Positions 45,721-56,989 of a stretch of 64,000 nt of DNA are shown here, piece after piece. A program made the position numbers and the translations under genes. Source of the stretch: Alitta virens (lineage: Eukaryota > Annelida > Polychaeta > Phyllodocida > Nereididae); the NCBI GenBank assembly GCA_932294295.1, contig OW028578.1, positions 40,243,410-40,307,409 of the forward strand. The letters are read 5' to 3'. The notes beneath the pieces are model-generated. The model worked only from the letters and a program-made list of their open reading frames with translations. It had not been told where the DNA came from and did no database searches. How positions within the stretch are numbered: position 1 is the first letter of the stretch; each line of letters opens with the position of its first letter.

Positions 45721-46251
45721 ATCACATATATTGTTATTGTGTGTACATTGATGATATCAAGATTACTTCCAAAACTTTTGGGCACCACTGTACATCCACG
45801 CAAAATCCATCATTTTTTATTTTCTATTCCTCATATCTTTCCCCTCTTTTTCTATTGATAGTTCCTACCATTACCTTAACTCAGTTCCCTTTTTCTCTTG
45901 TTTAGATAAAACAAGTCTATGACCGACCCCTCAGATTGTGTATCGATCACTAGTTATTGATCTTCGATCAATCTCAATCTTTGCTAAATTCCTCCCATTG
46001 ATCACTCACCCAATCATGTCTGCAGTCTGATTGGATCATTGAAATGTGATCTGCACAATTGGGTGACCTGGCTTTGTTCATGAATTGGGGTTAAGGCCCT
46101 AAGTCCCTAGAGAGTAGACTTTGCCTACCACAGAAGAATCTTGTTGGTCAATCATTTTGTGTTTCCTTTGGTTCATTTGCTGTTGTTTGAGAATGTGTTA
46201 TATTCGCAGATGAAAATATTCAATATTAATACAGAGAAGCGTCACAGTATT
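45721..46251. other. no recognised feature
   Basis: Sequence between the dispersed repeat and the 33-bp satellite; no exon or repeat is supported. Confidence 0.35.
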
Positions 46252-46985
46252 TGGTTGTGTTTGTGCCAAGTATTGTGTTGTGTTTTATTGTCCTTTTTCC
46301 AAGTATTGTGTTGTATTTTATTGTCCTTTTGCCAAGTATTGTATTGTATTTTATTGTGCTTGTGCCAAATATTGTGTTGTATTTTATTGAGCTTGTATTT
46401 TATTGTCCTTTTGCCAAGTATTATGTTGTATTTTATTGTGCTTGTGCCAAGTATTCTGTTGTATTTTATTGTCCTTGTGCCAAGTATTCTGTTGTATTTT
46501 ATTGTCATTTTGCCAAGTATTCTGTTGTATTTTATTGTCCTTGTGCCATGTATTGCCTTGTGCCAAGTATTGTGTTGTGTTTTATTGTGCTTGTGCCAAG
46601 TATTGTGTTGTGTTTTGTTGTGCTTGTGCCAAGTATTGCGTTGTGTTTTATTGTGCTTGTGCCAAGTATTGTGTTGTGTTTTATTGTGCTTGTGCCAAAT
46701 ATTGTGTTATATTTTATTGAGCTTGTATTTTATTGTCCTTTTGCCAAGTATTATTTTGTATTTTATTGTGCTTGTGCCAAGTATTCTGTTGTATTTTATT
46801 GTCCTTGTGCCAAGTATTATGTTGTATTTTATTGTCCTTTTGCCAAGTATTATGTTGTGTTTTATTGTCCTTGTGCCATGTATTGCCTTGTGCCAAGTAT
46901 TGTGTTGTGTTTTATTGTGCTTGTGCCAAGTATTGTGTTGTGTTTTATTGTGCTTGTGACAAGTATTGTGTTGTAATGTATTTTA
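46252..46985. repeat. 33-bp satellite, about 22 units, 330-bp higher-order period
   Basis: The unit is of the form TTTTATTGTCCTTGTGCCAA plus GTATTGTGTTGTA. Unit length equals 11 codons, so several frames on both strands remain open. Two landmark variants, TTGAGCTTGTATTTTATTG (46388 and 46718) and CCATGTATTGCCTTGTGCC (46547 and 46877), recur at exactly 330 bp, which shows block duplication of ten units. Confidence 0.93.
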
Positions 46986-47942
46986 TTTTACTGTGTTGTA
47001 TTGCATTATATAGTGTTCTAATTTCAAAAACCGTGTATTGTATTGTTTTGTATTGTATTTCATACCAAATAATGTGTGCTGTGTGGAGAGGTATTTATTG
47101 GACTCCACGGCCTGTCACACATCTACCCCACAAGTGGGGGTTTTTACTTGCCTCAGCAGATACACCACATATCTTGTGTGAAGTATGGCAAAAATGCTCA
47201 GTAAACCGGGTTGGTTTAGACAAAAATTTATAAGTTTTCAAAGGGTGATTTTGTGTACAAAAATGAGATTATACGTATTAGGTTATTACACTCTCTGACG
47301 ACCTTCACCTTGTCATCCCAGACAACCGTGAGGGCAAAATTAACCTCTTTCGTTGTGTTTCAGCTTATATTACTGTTATGTTCCTGGAATGATTGCTATG
47401 GCGACCAGCTATCTATTACTGCGAGGCAAGTGTTCCCCACAAAAACCTGAGAACCTAAGTCATTAAAAGCTGTGACGTAAATGGGCATCCCAGGGTATAT
47501 GTGTAAAATGGCTTGGATGTGGGCTAATTGTCTACTAAATAAAGGTTGGAGGAATTACTGTATTAATCTTGATGATTTACAGCTTTTCATTTATACTAAT
47601 AACCACAAATAATCAAAGGAATATAAGGAAAAATATTGAATATTACAAATAATGAATCGTGTGGAATGACTTGTTCTATAATAATGTTCTGCAGAAGCCT
47701 TATTTACCTAATTCCAATACGAAAGTGTTAGAAAACTTCTGAATTCTGTAATTTACAGGATGTGATACAGCTGCAAAAGGCATCAGACAAACTATTGAAT
47801 CAGATTATTAAATAAGATTTAGATTTTGCCAAGAAAATACAAATCCCATCACAATAGTCTGAGACTTCATATTATTGTGGCCTACTACTTCATAACATAA
47901 CCAGCAGTTATTAGAGCCAAATTCTTTGACTTGGTAATCAAT
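46986..47942. other. S2 fragment, otherwise nothing
   Basis: About 47095-47175 carries an inverted partial S2 body (GGGGGTTTTTACTTGCCTCA). A TATTG-rich stretch continues from the satellite to about 47060. No gene is supported. Confidence 0.4.
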
Positions 47943-48081
47943 CTCATAGACTTGGAAGCTAAACTCCAGATGACGACATGTGAATTCAGGACTCCTATTG
48001 GCTGAGTGACTCCCTTGACCAATGGGATCCTGGATTCACATTTACGTCATGTGGCTGGCATTCAGCTTCCAAGTCTATGAG
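47943..48081. mobile_element. M3 palindromic MITE, best copy
   Basis: Perfect 18-bp ends: CTCATAGACTTGGAAGCT (47943-47960) and inverse (48064-48081). The interior arms GGACTCCTATTGGCTGAG..CCAATGGGATCCTGGATTC also pair. It is a non-coding foldback element. Its right end is amplified in 48066-48137. Confidence 0.85.
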
Positions 48082-48137
48082 ATTTGTTTCCAAGTCTATG
48101 AGATTTGTTTCCGAGTCTATGAGATTTGTTTCCGAGT
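48066..48137. repeat. 21-bp tandem repeat grown from the M3 end
   Basis: TTTCCAAGTCTATGAGATTTG occurs three times in a row, followed by a partial copy, starting with the M3 terminal sequence itself. Confidence 0.85.
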
Positions 48138-48762
48138 CAAATAAAGCACTAAATAGTGTTAAATGTAAGTTTTGCTAATTTATAGATGTTTCCAATATTA
48201 AGGGAGGTAAAATAAAGCTACCATGAGGTAAATGTGTAACATTGTTGTGGACTCCAAACAGCCTTATCATCTCATCACTACGTCGACCTCTGACAGCTGT
48301 TCATAAACACTGAAATTGAAATTATTAAGGCCACAATAAACATATTATACACCTGATAGTTAGGGAAAGTATGAACGACCTAAGACAGTGATATCTCAGT
48401 AAAATCACCACCAAAAAAAATATCTGATTTCTAGTTGTAAATTTTCATGAAACTATCCTATGACTTTCATTTGACAAAATATGATACTGTCCATGCATGT
48501 TAGCTGAACTGGTCCACTCCTCCACAAGTTAAATAGCATTGCATCACAATGAAGTCAATTATCATGGCAAGCCAACTGGAATAGCCTTAATTTCACAGTG
48601 GCTTCAATTGTAAAACCTCGAAATTCCAAAAAATGAGATAATGCATGGAAATTTCAACCCTGCATGAAATTGCACATCTTTAAATATACAGTTTGGGTTA
48701 GAAGATTATGGTGGGTTTCTAAATTACTATCCACTTGTTCTTCTGTCCTTTTTTTTCATAAG
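48138..48762. other. S2 3' fragment, otherwise nothing
   Basis: 48220-48300 matches the end of the S2 body (GTAAATGTGTAACATTG..CTCATCACTACGTCGACCTC). The rest is unassigned. Confidence 0.4.
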
Positions 48763-49215
48763 GTGGTGGTGGGTGGGTGGATTAGGGCTTTACATACTGT
48801 ATTTTTGCATCTCATAGGCTAATAGAGTATTTTCACTGAGCAGCTCTGAATTCAGAAGGAAATAAGTCGTTCACCTCTTTTTATTACTCGTTTTGCTTAC
48901 ATAACAAACTGATTCCATAATTGAATTTTCTCAGGGAAAAAGCGAGAATTAATGGAATGATAAGATGTCAAATAAAAATACTGCTGTCAGGATGTAATTT
49001 GATTTAGCCAATCACAATCAAGCGTACGGGAACTTTTTCAGCCAATAGAATTGCAGTATTCTGTCACAGCCACCTGGTGGAAATATAGCGAACCTTCCGT
49101 GAAAATCCACTATTATGACAGGCAGGGACCATGGCAAAGAGACGATGGATGAAACAGCCATCAAACTTAGGCTCGACCTGGAATTGAAACCAGGCCCCAG
49201 TGGTTGGATCATACA
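48763..49215 (-). mobile_element. S1 SINE split by an M2 MITE
   Basis: The S1 3' part (GGATTAGGGCTTTACATACT..CTCATAGGCTAAT) stops at 48830 and S1 resumes at 49115 (GACAGGCAGGGACCATGGC through CCCCAGTGGTTGG). Between lies an intact M2 copy, 48831-49114, from AATAGAGTATTTTCAC to GTGAAAATCCACTATT. Confidence 0.8.
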
Positions 49216-50829
49216 GAGCATGGGGTGGTGCTCAGGGTAGAAATGCCAGCAATAAATCAAACTCTAACTTTTAACCTGTTACCGTGCTGACACCTATCCA
49301 TATTTGATAGTAATGTTTGCCACATATTTATTTTAAGGGCCATAATGATGACACGAAGGCTAAACATTATCATGGAAAAGACTGGAAACTGATGTGTTAG
49401 TCCTAATGAGGAGGAAAATTACCACCAGAGGTCACTGACACCGTAGCTGCAGATACGTATTGTTTGATGACGTCATCTATTCTGTGTCGTCATGTATGTA
49501 GCAATTATTGACATCCTATTATAATGTCTTCTCATGTATTACAGTCGTAGTGCCCCCTGTAGGTTTTGTTACTTTTTCTACCCATTGGATTTCATCACTG
49601 ATTTTACAATTAAAAATCAAGAATGTTTTCAAGGGTAAGTTGAACATTACATATATTCAGCGCATTGGCTTTAAATTCATTTAACTCAGCTTCAGATTAA
49701 TTTGTCTATAGCATTCATCATTGTCATCTCCTCTATTTTTTCTCATCTTAATTTTATTGTCAAGTACAATGGCAAGAAGAATACTTCAATGACAGAGCAT
49801 ACTCTATCTTAAAAAAAGAGTAAATTGCCTGGAAGTTTCTTCAAACAATTTAATGTCAGTTTCTCAGTGATATTGGACTGCAGTTAATTACTGAGAAGGG
49901 TCAGACACCAAATTGGTTTCTAGACTGAGGCTAGAACAGGATATTTTTGTCAGATACAATGTGAAACCACGTCATTTATTCGGTGTCTATGCGGAGGCAA
50001 GTAAAAGATCCCACCCATGGGGTAAATATGTAACATGGGTGGACTCCTCTCACCTCATCAATTAACCCTTGATAGCGGCAATAACTTGCCTTAGAGGGTT
50101 AATTGCGCTTAATGTATCTAGCTATCGATCTATGTATCTATCTAACGTAGCTATCTATCTATCTATCTATCAACTCACTCTGGTTCTTGCAAACCATTTT
50201 CAAAGTCTTAAGCAACTACAGAACACACACGTAAAGCATTCATGTAGAAAAAAAAAACTCTCCCAACTGCTTTGTTCCTAAGATTACATTAAGCAAACTT
50301 CTCAGTTTAAGGAGATGCTAACTCTGTTAGTGAAACATCTGTAATCATCTCATCCAACTGAGGAACACCCTCTGTCATATTGGCATCATTGCCATTCAGT
50401 TGGGGGAGCCCCCACCATCTGACAATGGCAGTACTGAGAAATGACAGTTGTATTACCATCTATATTCATAGCAATTGAGCAAAATACTAATTGTTTTTTG
50501 ACACTGCCTACTGGTGATGTTTTCTTGAAGGACATCAATTGTGTGGAGCATTAAATGTGCATATGATTTGTCTTTGGGCATTATCATATGGTAGTTTCAG
50601 GCTCACATTGTCGACTCTGACCAATTTTGACAACATCAACTTAATTCAGGTGTTTTTCTTTGGTTCACAACACACATTCAAAGAAAAAGTAAAACAAGGA
50701 TGACTATCTAAGGAAAGATAACTTTTTCTTACAGAATAATGTCACCCTGATCAACATGCTCATCATTAAATTCAATATTTACCCAAATACATAAAGGTTT
50801 AGAGCATAGCATGCATGCTCTGAAAATAT
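49216..50829. other. no gene; S2 fragment and a short microsatellite
   Basis: 49978-50075 matches the S2 body (GTGTCTATGCGGAGGCAAGT, CACCCATGGGGTAAATATG). 50118-50172 is a TATC-type microsatellite. Nothing else is supported. Confidence 0.4.
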
Positions 50830-50959
50830 CAGATAGCATGCCAAATCAGGTCACTCAGACAGCATTCCAAATCGGGTCACTCAGATAGCATGCCAAATCG
50901 GGTCACTCAGATAGCATGCCAAATCGGGTCACTCCGATAGCATGCCAAATCGGGTCAGC
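50830..50959. repeat. 26-bp tandem array derived from an M4 end
   Basis: Five consecutive units of CAGATAGCATGCCAAATCGG plus GTCACT. Each contains the M4 terminal motif GATAGCATKCCAAATCGGGT. No intervening unique spacers exist. Confidence 0.9.
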
Positions 50960-51559
50960 ATCCAACTGTATATGATTTGATATCAACCAAACCTGGCTAA
51001 GTTGATAGATTAAAGCTCACTAACCACCGTCTAATATATTAGCCAAATAGTGATTCTAGACATAGAGCTCAGGTTTTAGGACTGAGCTATAACTAAAAGA
51101 AAGACCACTAGGAATTCATAGAAAGTAGCATTTACTTTATAGTGAATCGGTGAGGTTTTTTATGCACTCTCCGGCAACAAGAATCACTGAAGAGCTGAAT
51201 CTTCTGACAGGAAATGCAATTGCAGAGAAAGGGAATTGCTGTCTAAGTGTAAGTGGGTTTCGGGCAAACAGTGTCAGGAGAAATCATGCAACTTTTATCA
51301 CTTTGCAGTAAAGCCCTCAGATTATATTGCAGTGCAGAACAAAGAAATAAAAAACTAAGTGAGAGACCATACATACATACCTCATAGAATGCACCAGCCT
51401 TACAAAGACCAATGCTGGGCCAATACTGGCCAACCCCAGATAGCACATGCCATCAGCTAGACGTCGGGCCAACATCAGGCAGATATAGCATGTTATCTGG
51501 GACATAGCACAATACAATCAAACCCCTTTCCTAACAAACTATAAGGGACCAACGAAAAA
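50960..51559. other. no recognised feature
   Basis: No exon or bounded repeat is supported. A short piece at about 51430-51500 (CAACATCAGG..GCATGTTATCTGGG) recalls an M4 end. Confidence 0.3.
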
Positions 51560-51766
51560 GCTTTTCAACGGGCTACAGATAAACCACTCACATGAACGAT
51601 CTACGAGTGCCTCACGGATGACTGCAGAGTGGTCTATGGACGTCCACCAAGCGTTTTACGGATGTCTGCCGAGCGGTCGACAGACGTCAGAGTGAGCATG
51701 TTTTGCCAATTTTTGACGTCCGTTACCACTCGTAGGTCTTATCTGTGACAGTGTGAACACCCCTTT
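51560..51766. mobile_element. T1 element remnant, right half
   Basis: Right end ATCTGTGACAGTGTGAACAC followed by CCCTTTA. The interior phrases CTACGAGTGCCTCACGGATG and CCGAGCGGTCGACAGACGTC are typical of T1. The left end was not found. Confidence 0.6.
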
Positions 51767-51769
51767 AGT

Positions 51770-52135
51770 CATCGCTGTCAGAAACCTAATTACTAATTTT
51801 CAATGATATGAACTGAATCAGATGATTATTGGCATTGATCCGTGTATACTGTCCAGAAAATATTTATTCAACCGTCTCAAAATACCACAAAAAAAAATGA
51901 CAGGATTGCCGCCAGGCTAGTTATGAACGGTCCTCCAGTATGTTTATGTCTCAATGCTACTGGGTCTGAAGCTTAGTCAGCTCATATGACCAGCTGCCAG
52001 AGGCAGACGTAATGATAAGATGATAAGGCTGCTTGGAATCCACACCATGTTACACATTTACCCTATAGGTGGGGTCTTTTACTTGCCTCGTCATAGACAC
52101 TGAGTACAAGACACCTCTAATTTAACGTCTCATAG
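51770..52135 (-). mobile_element. dispersed repeat plus S2 SINE fragment
   Basis: 51770-51930 resembles 22735-22870 (AAATATTTATTCAACCGTCTC / AAATACCAC). 51983-52135 is an inverted S2 body without its head (GACCAGCTGCCAGAGGCAGA..GGGGTCTTTTACTTGCCTC). Confidence 0.55.
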
Positions 52136-54107
52136 TCGTTATAAAGAAATTTCCTTGAATGGAAGATACAGAGGGTTGCAAATTAAAGTATTCATCCTTC
52201 GAGTTTGCACGACAATATATGAGTTAAAATTCTTTACAGGAAAACAATGGTACATGCAATCATCACAAATTTTTAGGACGTGGTAATTAACCATATTTTG
52301 TAAATTTTTAAGCCACTTTACAACAGTTATGTAATTCCATAACCTCTCCACATATGAACTCATACACATAACATTCTAGAGGCAAGAAATAGGGAATATT
52401 TTCATAAATTGCATTAGGTTTAAATCAGATTTTTCAGAATTGGTTGAAATTCACCAAGGAAAACGTTTTATATCAAATATAAAGGAATATTGGCTGGCAG
52501 GCTGAAAATACGATGGACTTTGGTAAAGCAATAAATGGGCAAAAAAATGCATCAAAATTACATAATTATTATTCCTCAAAAGTCAATCTTTATTCCTTGT
52601 ACTTTATAATTACATTGTCTAATATTTAGTCCATGAACAACTAAAAGTGAAAGTTACTCAAAATATTACTATTCAATCAAAAGAAGTGGAAAATATAACA
52701 TTTTCATTTAAGAAGTGCCAATGATATTGCAATTTTTCTCTGTAACCAGCTGATGACTAAAACAGAACCCTGCAGATAGAGGCAATGTTAGATCAACAAT
52801 AGTTATGAGAATATAGACTATAATGTACACTACGGCATGAATATGAGTTTGCACGTACCAAGATTATGTAAAAGTACACCAAGTTGCTTTAAAATTTGGG
52901 AAATATGATAAATGCTTACATGAAAATTGCGATACTTGTATATACCATTTATGTCCTGTGCAGAATTATACTTGGCATATTTACAGCACTGCTAGTATAA
53001 AAGCAGAACTTGTATATAGAATCTTGTAGTGAGGTTTGAGTTGTGGACGTACAGTGGACACTCGCCATCCAGACCACACTTGAATTTTAAGGAGCATATT
53101 TTACTGGCCTTACAGTGGATTGAAATGAAGTGTAGCCAGCCTCTTGACAAAGTGTCCTGGTGATGTCACAATTTACCATTCTTGAGTGGTTCCCAGTATA
53201 GCCCATAAATGGAAATGGACTTAATTTCTTTGGTCTCAAATACAGCGAGTCCTTTATGTTTAGACTAGTAAATGCTTGGGTGAGCATGGACACATATAAT
53301 TCAAAACATTGCAAATAAATTCAGGTCACTGTGTTTTAAAATCTTATCATCAATTATGGCTGATTGTAAAATGCATAGTCCACCGGCTCATTTAAAGCAG
53401 CAGATTAAGATAGTTTAACCCTATTAGGGATGCACTCATGCGTGAAAAACCATGACGTGGCTGCCACACTTGGAATTGGACTGGCCTGGTGACTACACTT
53501 CAGTGCAATTAGCTGTAACGGCTGTAGCCACCTGATATTATGATTTAGGTAGTTTTTAAAGTGCTGATCCATAACTCTTACAGCACTTTTCAATGAAACA
53601 TATGCAAGAAGCAATCCCTTAATACAAACTCAGACTCAGAAACACATTTATTTTCCTGTACGTTACATCCGTACATATAAAGAAAACATACATCCAAAAA
53701 ATCTAAAATCCTACACAGCAAGGGAGACAGGTCCATTCTATTCAAAATAATCAAAACCACGCAGAGAATTCAGTGGGGAAAATCTAAAACTGGTATTGAA
53801 TTCAACTGAGTAATGTTACTAATAAATTGAAAATATCTTATTGTCTTTCAAAGTTTTTTTATTTTCATTCATCTAATTAAGTTTATCGAAAGCACCCAGC
53901 ATCTATAGCTCGAGGAAAACAGCATTATTGAAATGAACTTGATGAGTAAACACCTAAGAATATGAGAACCCATGGCATTTCTGTACAAAAAGGAATGACA
54001 TTTAACACAGGTTTAACAATTGAAATACGCACAACAGAAATAGGCAGACCTGAAGTGAGAATGTGACATTGCAGAGATAAAGATCAATTCATCAAGAAAT
54101 ACAGCAT
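52136..54107. other. no recognised feature
   Basis: Nearly 2 kb of AT-rich sequence without a supported exon, RNA gene or bounded repeat. ORFs of 69-76 codons here show no family resemblance. Confidence 0.35.
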
Positions 54108-54836
54108 TCTTGGTTGGTTGGTTGGTTGGTTGTTTGGTTGGTTGGTTGGTTGTTTGGTTGGTTGGTTGGTTGGTTGGTTGGCTGGTTGGTTGGTTGGTTG
54201 GTTGTTTGGTTGGTTGGTTGGTTGGTTGGTTGGTTGGTTGGTTGGGTTGGTTGGTTGGTTGGTTGGTTGGTTGGCTGGTTGGTTGGTTGTTTGGTTGGTT
54301 GGTTGGTTGGTTGGTTGGTTGGTTGGTTGGGTTGGTAGGTGTGCGTGTGTGATTTGGGCTTTACGTCCTGTATTTCTGCACCAGTTGGGCTAATTAGAAC
54401 AGGCAGAGACCATGGCAAATGAGACGAAGGAGGAAACAGCCATCCAACTGAGTTGGTTGGTTGGTTGGTAGGTAGGTTGGCTAGTTGGTTGGTTGGTCGG
54501 TTGGTTGGTTGGTTGGTTGGTTAGTTGGTTGGTTGGTTGTTTGGTTGGTTGGTTGGTAGGTAGGTTGGCTGGTAGGTAGGCTGGCTGGTTAGTGGGTTGG
54601 TGGGTTGGTTGGTTGGTTGTTTGGTTGGTTGGTAGGTAGGTTGGCTGGTAGGTAGGCTGGCTGGTTAGTAGGTTGGTGGGTTGGTGGGTTGGTTGGTAGG
54701 TTGCTGGGTTGGTTGGTAGGTTTTTGGTGGTTGGTTGGTTGGCTAGTTGGTTGGTGTGTTGGTAGGTTGGTTGGTTGGTTGGCTGGTTGGCTAGTTTGTT
54801 GGTTGGTTGGTTGTCTAGTTGGTTGGTTGGTTCGGG
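54108..54836. repeat. (TTGG)n microsatellite, two blocks
   Basis: 54108-54340 is nearly pure TTGG with TTGT and GCTGG interruptions. 54452-54836 is more degenerate (TAGG, GCTGG variants). An S1 SINE fragment separates them. All the Trp/Gly/Leu/Val-rich or Gln/Pro/Thr/Asn-rich ORFs here are artefacts. Confidence 0.95.
54350..54450 (-). mobile_element. S1 SINE fragment within the (TTGG)n tract
   Basis: Minus-strand S1 body (TTGGATGGCTGTTTCCTCC..AGGACGTAAAGCCC) lacking the tRNA-like head, so it is 5' truncated. It is bordered on both sides by TTGG repeats. Confidence 0.75.
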
Positions 54837-55163
54837 TGATAGAGGAATCTCAATCTGATTATTGCAGCCCCAGTATCATTGTTCATAAGCCTGATCTATC
54901 GCATTGCTATTGTATTGACTTTAGGAAGGTTAATGCCCTCAGTTTCTTTGATTCGGAACCGATTCCTAACCAGGAGGCCATAATCGCAACTTTTGGAAAA
55001 TGCAAGTTTTTCAGCAAAATTGACCTCAATAAAGGATTTTGGCAAATTCCAATTGCGCCATCGGATAGGCATGAAACTGCTTTTGCTACAGAAAGAGGAT
55101 TAAGGCAGTTCATTGCCATGCCTTTTGGTCTTGTTAATGCTAGTTCCGTTTTTTGTCGCATGG
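54836..55163 (+). pseudogene. Ty3/gypsy reverse transcriptase fragment
   Basis: About 109 codons of the RT domain: [29 protein letters not shown], then FFSKIDLNKGFWQIPIA (first catalytic Asp) and FIAMPFGLVNA. This is the Ty3/gypsy pattern. It stops before the YxDD box. The left side is cut by (TTGG)n and the right side by the BEL-type sequence of opposite orientation. The fragment itself has no stop, so it was cut recently or by chance. Confidence 0.88.
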
Positions 55164-56904
55164 TCTTCACAGCGAACGGCTGGCCCCTTGCTCCTTGCTT
55201 GACATCCAAGGGTAGAAGTGCCTCAGCGTGATCCTGTCCTATAAGTAGATCAACTGAACCCACATTATCAATACAAAGCCCCTCTAGATGAGGGTACATT
55301 TGAACATCAACCTTTGGTATATTTACAGGTATGTTATCAACTACATACACATTTGTTAATTTCATATGATTCATACCATCACATGATACTACACTGAGAT
55401 CAACAACCTGAGATTGTTTACTTTCTTGTTTGGCACTGATAGTATTCAACATGTAATTTACAACTTTTCCACTAAGACCTAGGTCATTTACAAGTTTTTC
55501 TGTGCAGAAACTACTTGTTGAGCCATTATCTAGCAGTGCTAGAGTATTGAACCTACCATTCACATTCACTTTTACAGTAGGCACCATTACATCATTGTTA
55601 GCATTATTATTTGCATGTACAGTTTCAACCAAGTTTGCACTTACAGCAGATTTGGGTAATGTTTCAGGTACTCTAGAATTTGAGGTGTTAACATGAATAT
55701 ACTTTGTGTGCTTTCTGCCGCAACCCTCTACAGTACACACTGTTGGTCTTCTACACTGTGCAGTAGAATGGTTTCCCAAAAGACAGTTCTCACACAGCCG
55801 ATGTCTCTTGACAAGATCCAGCCTCTCATGAGATCTCATGCACTTGAATGACTCACAATCAAACAACCGGTGCCCTTGAGCACATATGACACATGGGAAC
55901 ATCTTACGCTGAGGCATGTTGACCGTGTTAGTGGAGAATGTTGTTGGATACTTAGTAGGCTTGAACTCAGAAGGAGAACTTGTGTTAATTCCCACTGCAC
56001 CATAAACTGGGTCTGTTGCTTCCTCTGCTTGAATTGACACGAATTTCACAAAGTCTTCAAAGCCAGGGTATGCTGCTTTGTTCCTCTTGTGTTCCAGTGC
56101 TCCACGCTTCCACCTGTTTCTTATATATGGTTGTAGGCGATTGATGACCTGAACAATACTTGATTGCGTATCAATCTCATTGAGTTTTCCCATAGACATC
56201 AGTGTTGATTGACAATTAGATAGTTCATCTGAGAATTTCTGAAGTTCATCGGCTGTCTTTATGGGCTTGCCCTGTTTTATGCTTTTAATGATTCTGTCAG
56301 CAATGAGGACGTTGTCTCCAAATCTCTTCTTCAAGGTTGCACGGGCTTCATCATATCCTGTTTCTCCCAACAATATACATGGACGGATGGCTTCAAGAGC
56401 ACTACCATTGGTGTATTGAAGGAGACGAGACAGCTTCACACTTGGATTAAACTTGGACTTGTGTACATGTTCATCAAAAAGTGCTATGAATGCATGATAT
56501 TTCATAGGATTGCCATCGAAGCATTCAATCTCCACTTTAGGAAGATTCACTAACATGAATAATTCAGAAGTGCTTAACTCATCTTTTCCTGGTGCTTCCT
56601 TCTTCTCTGGTGCCACTGGCTTGGATTCTTCAGACAGCCATTTCTTCATTAAAGTCAAAGTCTCAATGTATTTTGTATGAACTTGCACAAAATAATCATC
56701 ACTTAGTTCTATCTGCTCCTCTTCTTGTAAATCCTCGTGATATTTGTAATGGGCTGTTTCAAACTCCTGGAACTTCTCAGGGAAACCTTCCTTTCTAGTT
56801 GAGACTTCATCATAGTTTTCTTCAGCAATGAACTTCTTTATGTTGTTAAGTTCTCTTGTGAATGCAGACTTTCTTGCACTACGAGCCTTCTTGTCTTCTT
56901 CCAT
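55164..56904 (-). CDS. BEL/Pao gag-protease fragment, 581 codons
   Basis: ATG at 56904. Residues 1-110 are charged and coiled-coil-like. About 120-270 match the gag domain known as DUF1759 (KVEIECFDGNPMKYHAFIA, LLQYTNGSALEAI). Cys/His fingers: C338-X2-C-X3-H-X4-C, C371-X2-C-X4-H-X4-C, and C390-X4-C-X3-H-X4-H. The aspartic protease starts at LALLDNGSTSSFC (Asp459; BEL proteases read DNGS where others have DTGA) and ends LLIGQDHAEALLPL. BEL identity ends at residue ~581; the open frame beyond, to 54907, is only the antisense of the gypsy RT. RT, RNase H and integrase are missing. Coding is intact up to the break. Confidence 0.88.
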
Positions 56905-56915
56905 TGTTGTTTACT

Positions 56916-56989
56916 GTGACGCAGACCTGGGGTTAAATCACTCTATCTTTGTGAGTGAATAAAGTGATTTAACCCCACGTCTGCGTCAC
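56916..56989. repeat. 27-bp inverted repeat 12 bp upstream of the BEL gag start
   Basis: Arms 56916-56942 and 56963-56989 (each beginning GTGACGCAGAC, ending or starting at GGGGTTAAATCACT) differ at one base. The 20-bp loop contains AATAAA on the plus strand. It may be a leader hairpin of the retroelement or the border of its LTR. Confidence 0.85.

Noticed and set aside
46141..47233. ORFs of up to 272 codons, Cys/Leu/Val-rich, in several frames
   Set aside because: The 33-bp satellite keeps all these frames open; not a protein gene.
50830..50959. Possible CRISPR-like array
   Set aside because: Units are contiguous without spacers and the sequence context is a eukaryotic genome; it is a MITE-derived tandem repeat.
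54092..54836. Trp/Gly/Leu/Val-rich and Gln/Pro/Thr/Asn-rich ORFs
   Set aside because: Pure (TTGG)n microsatellite translation; the plus-strand ORF only becomes meaningful at 54836, where the gypsy RT begins.
54907..55163. C-terminal 84 codons of the 665-codon minus-strand ORF
   Set aside because: Antisense of the Ty3/gypsy RT; BEL similarity ends at about residue 581.
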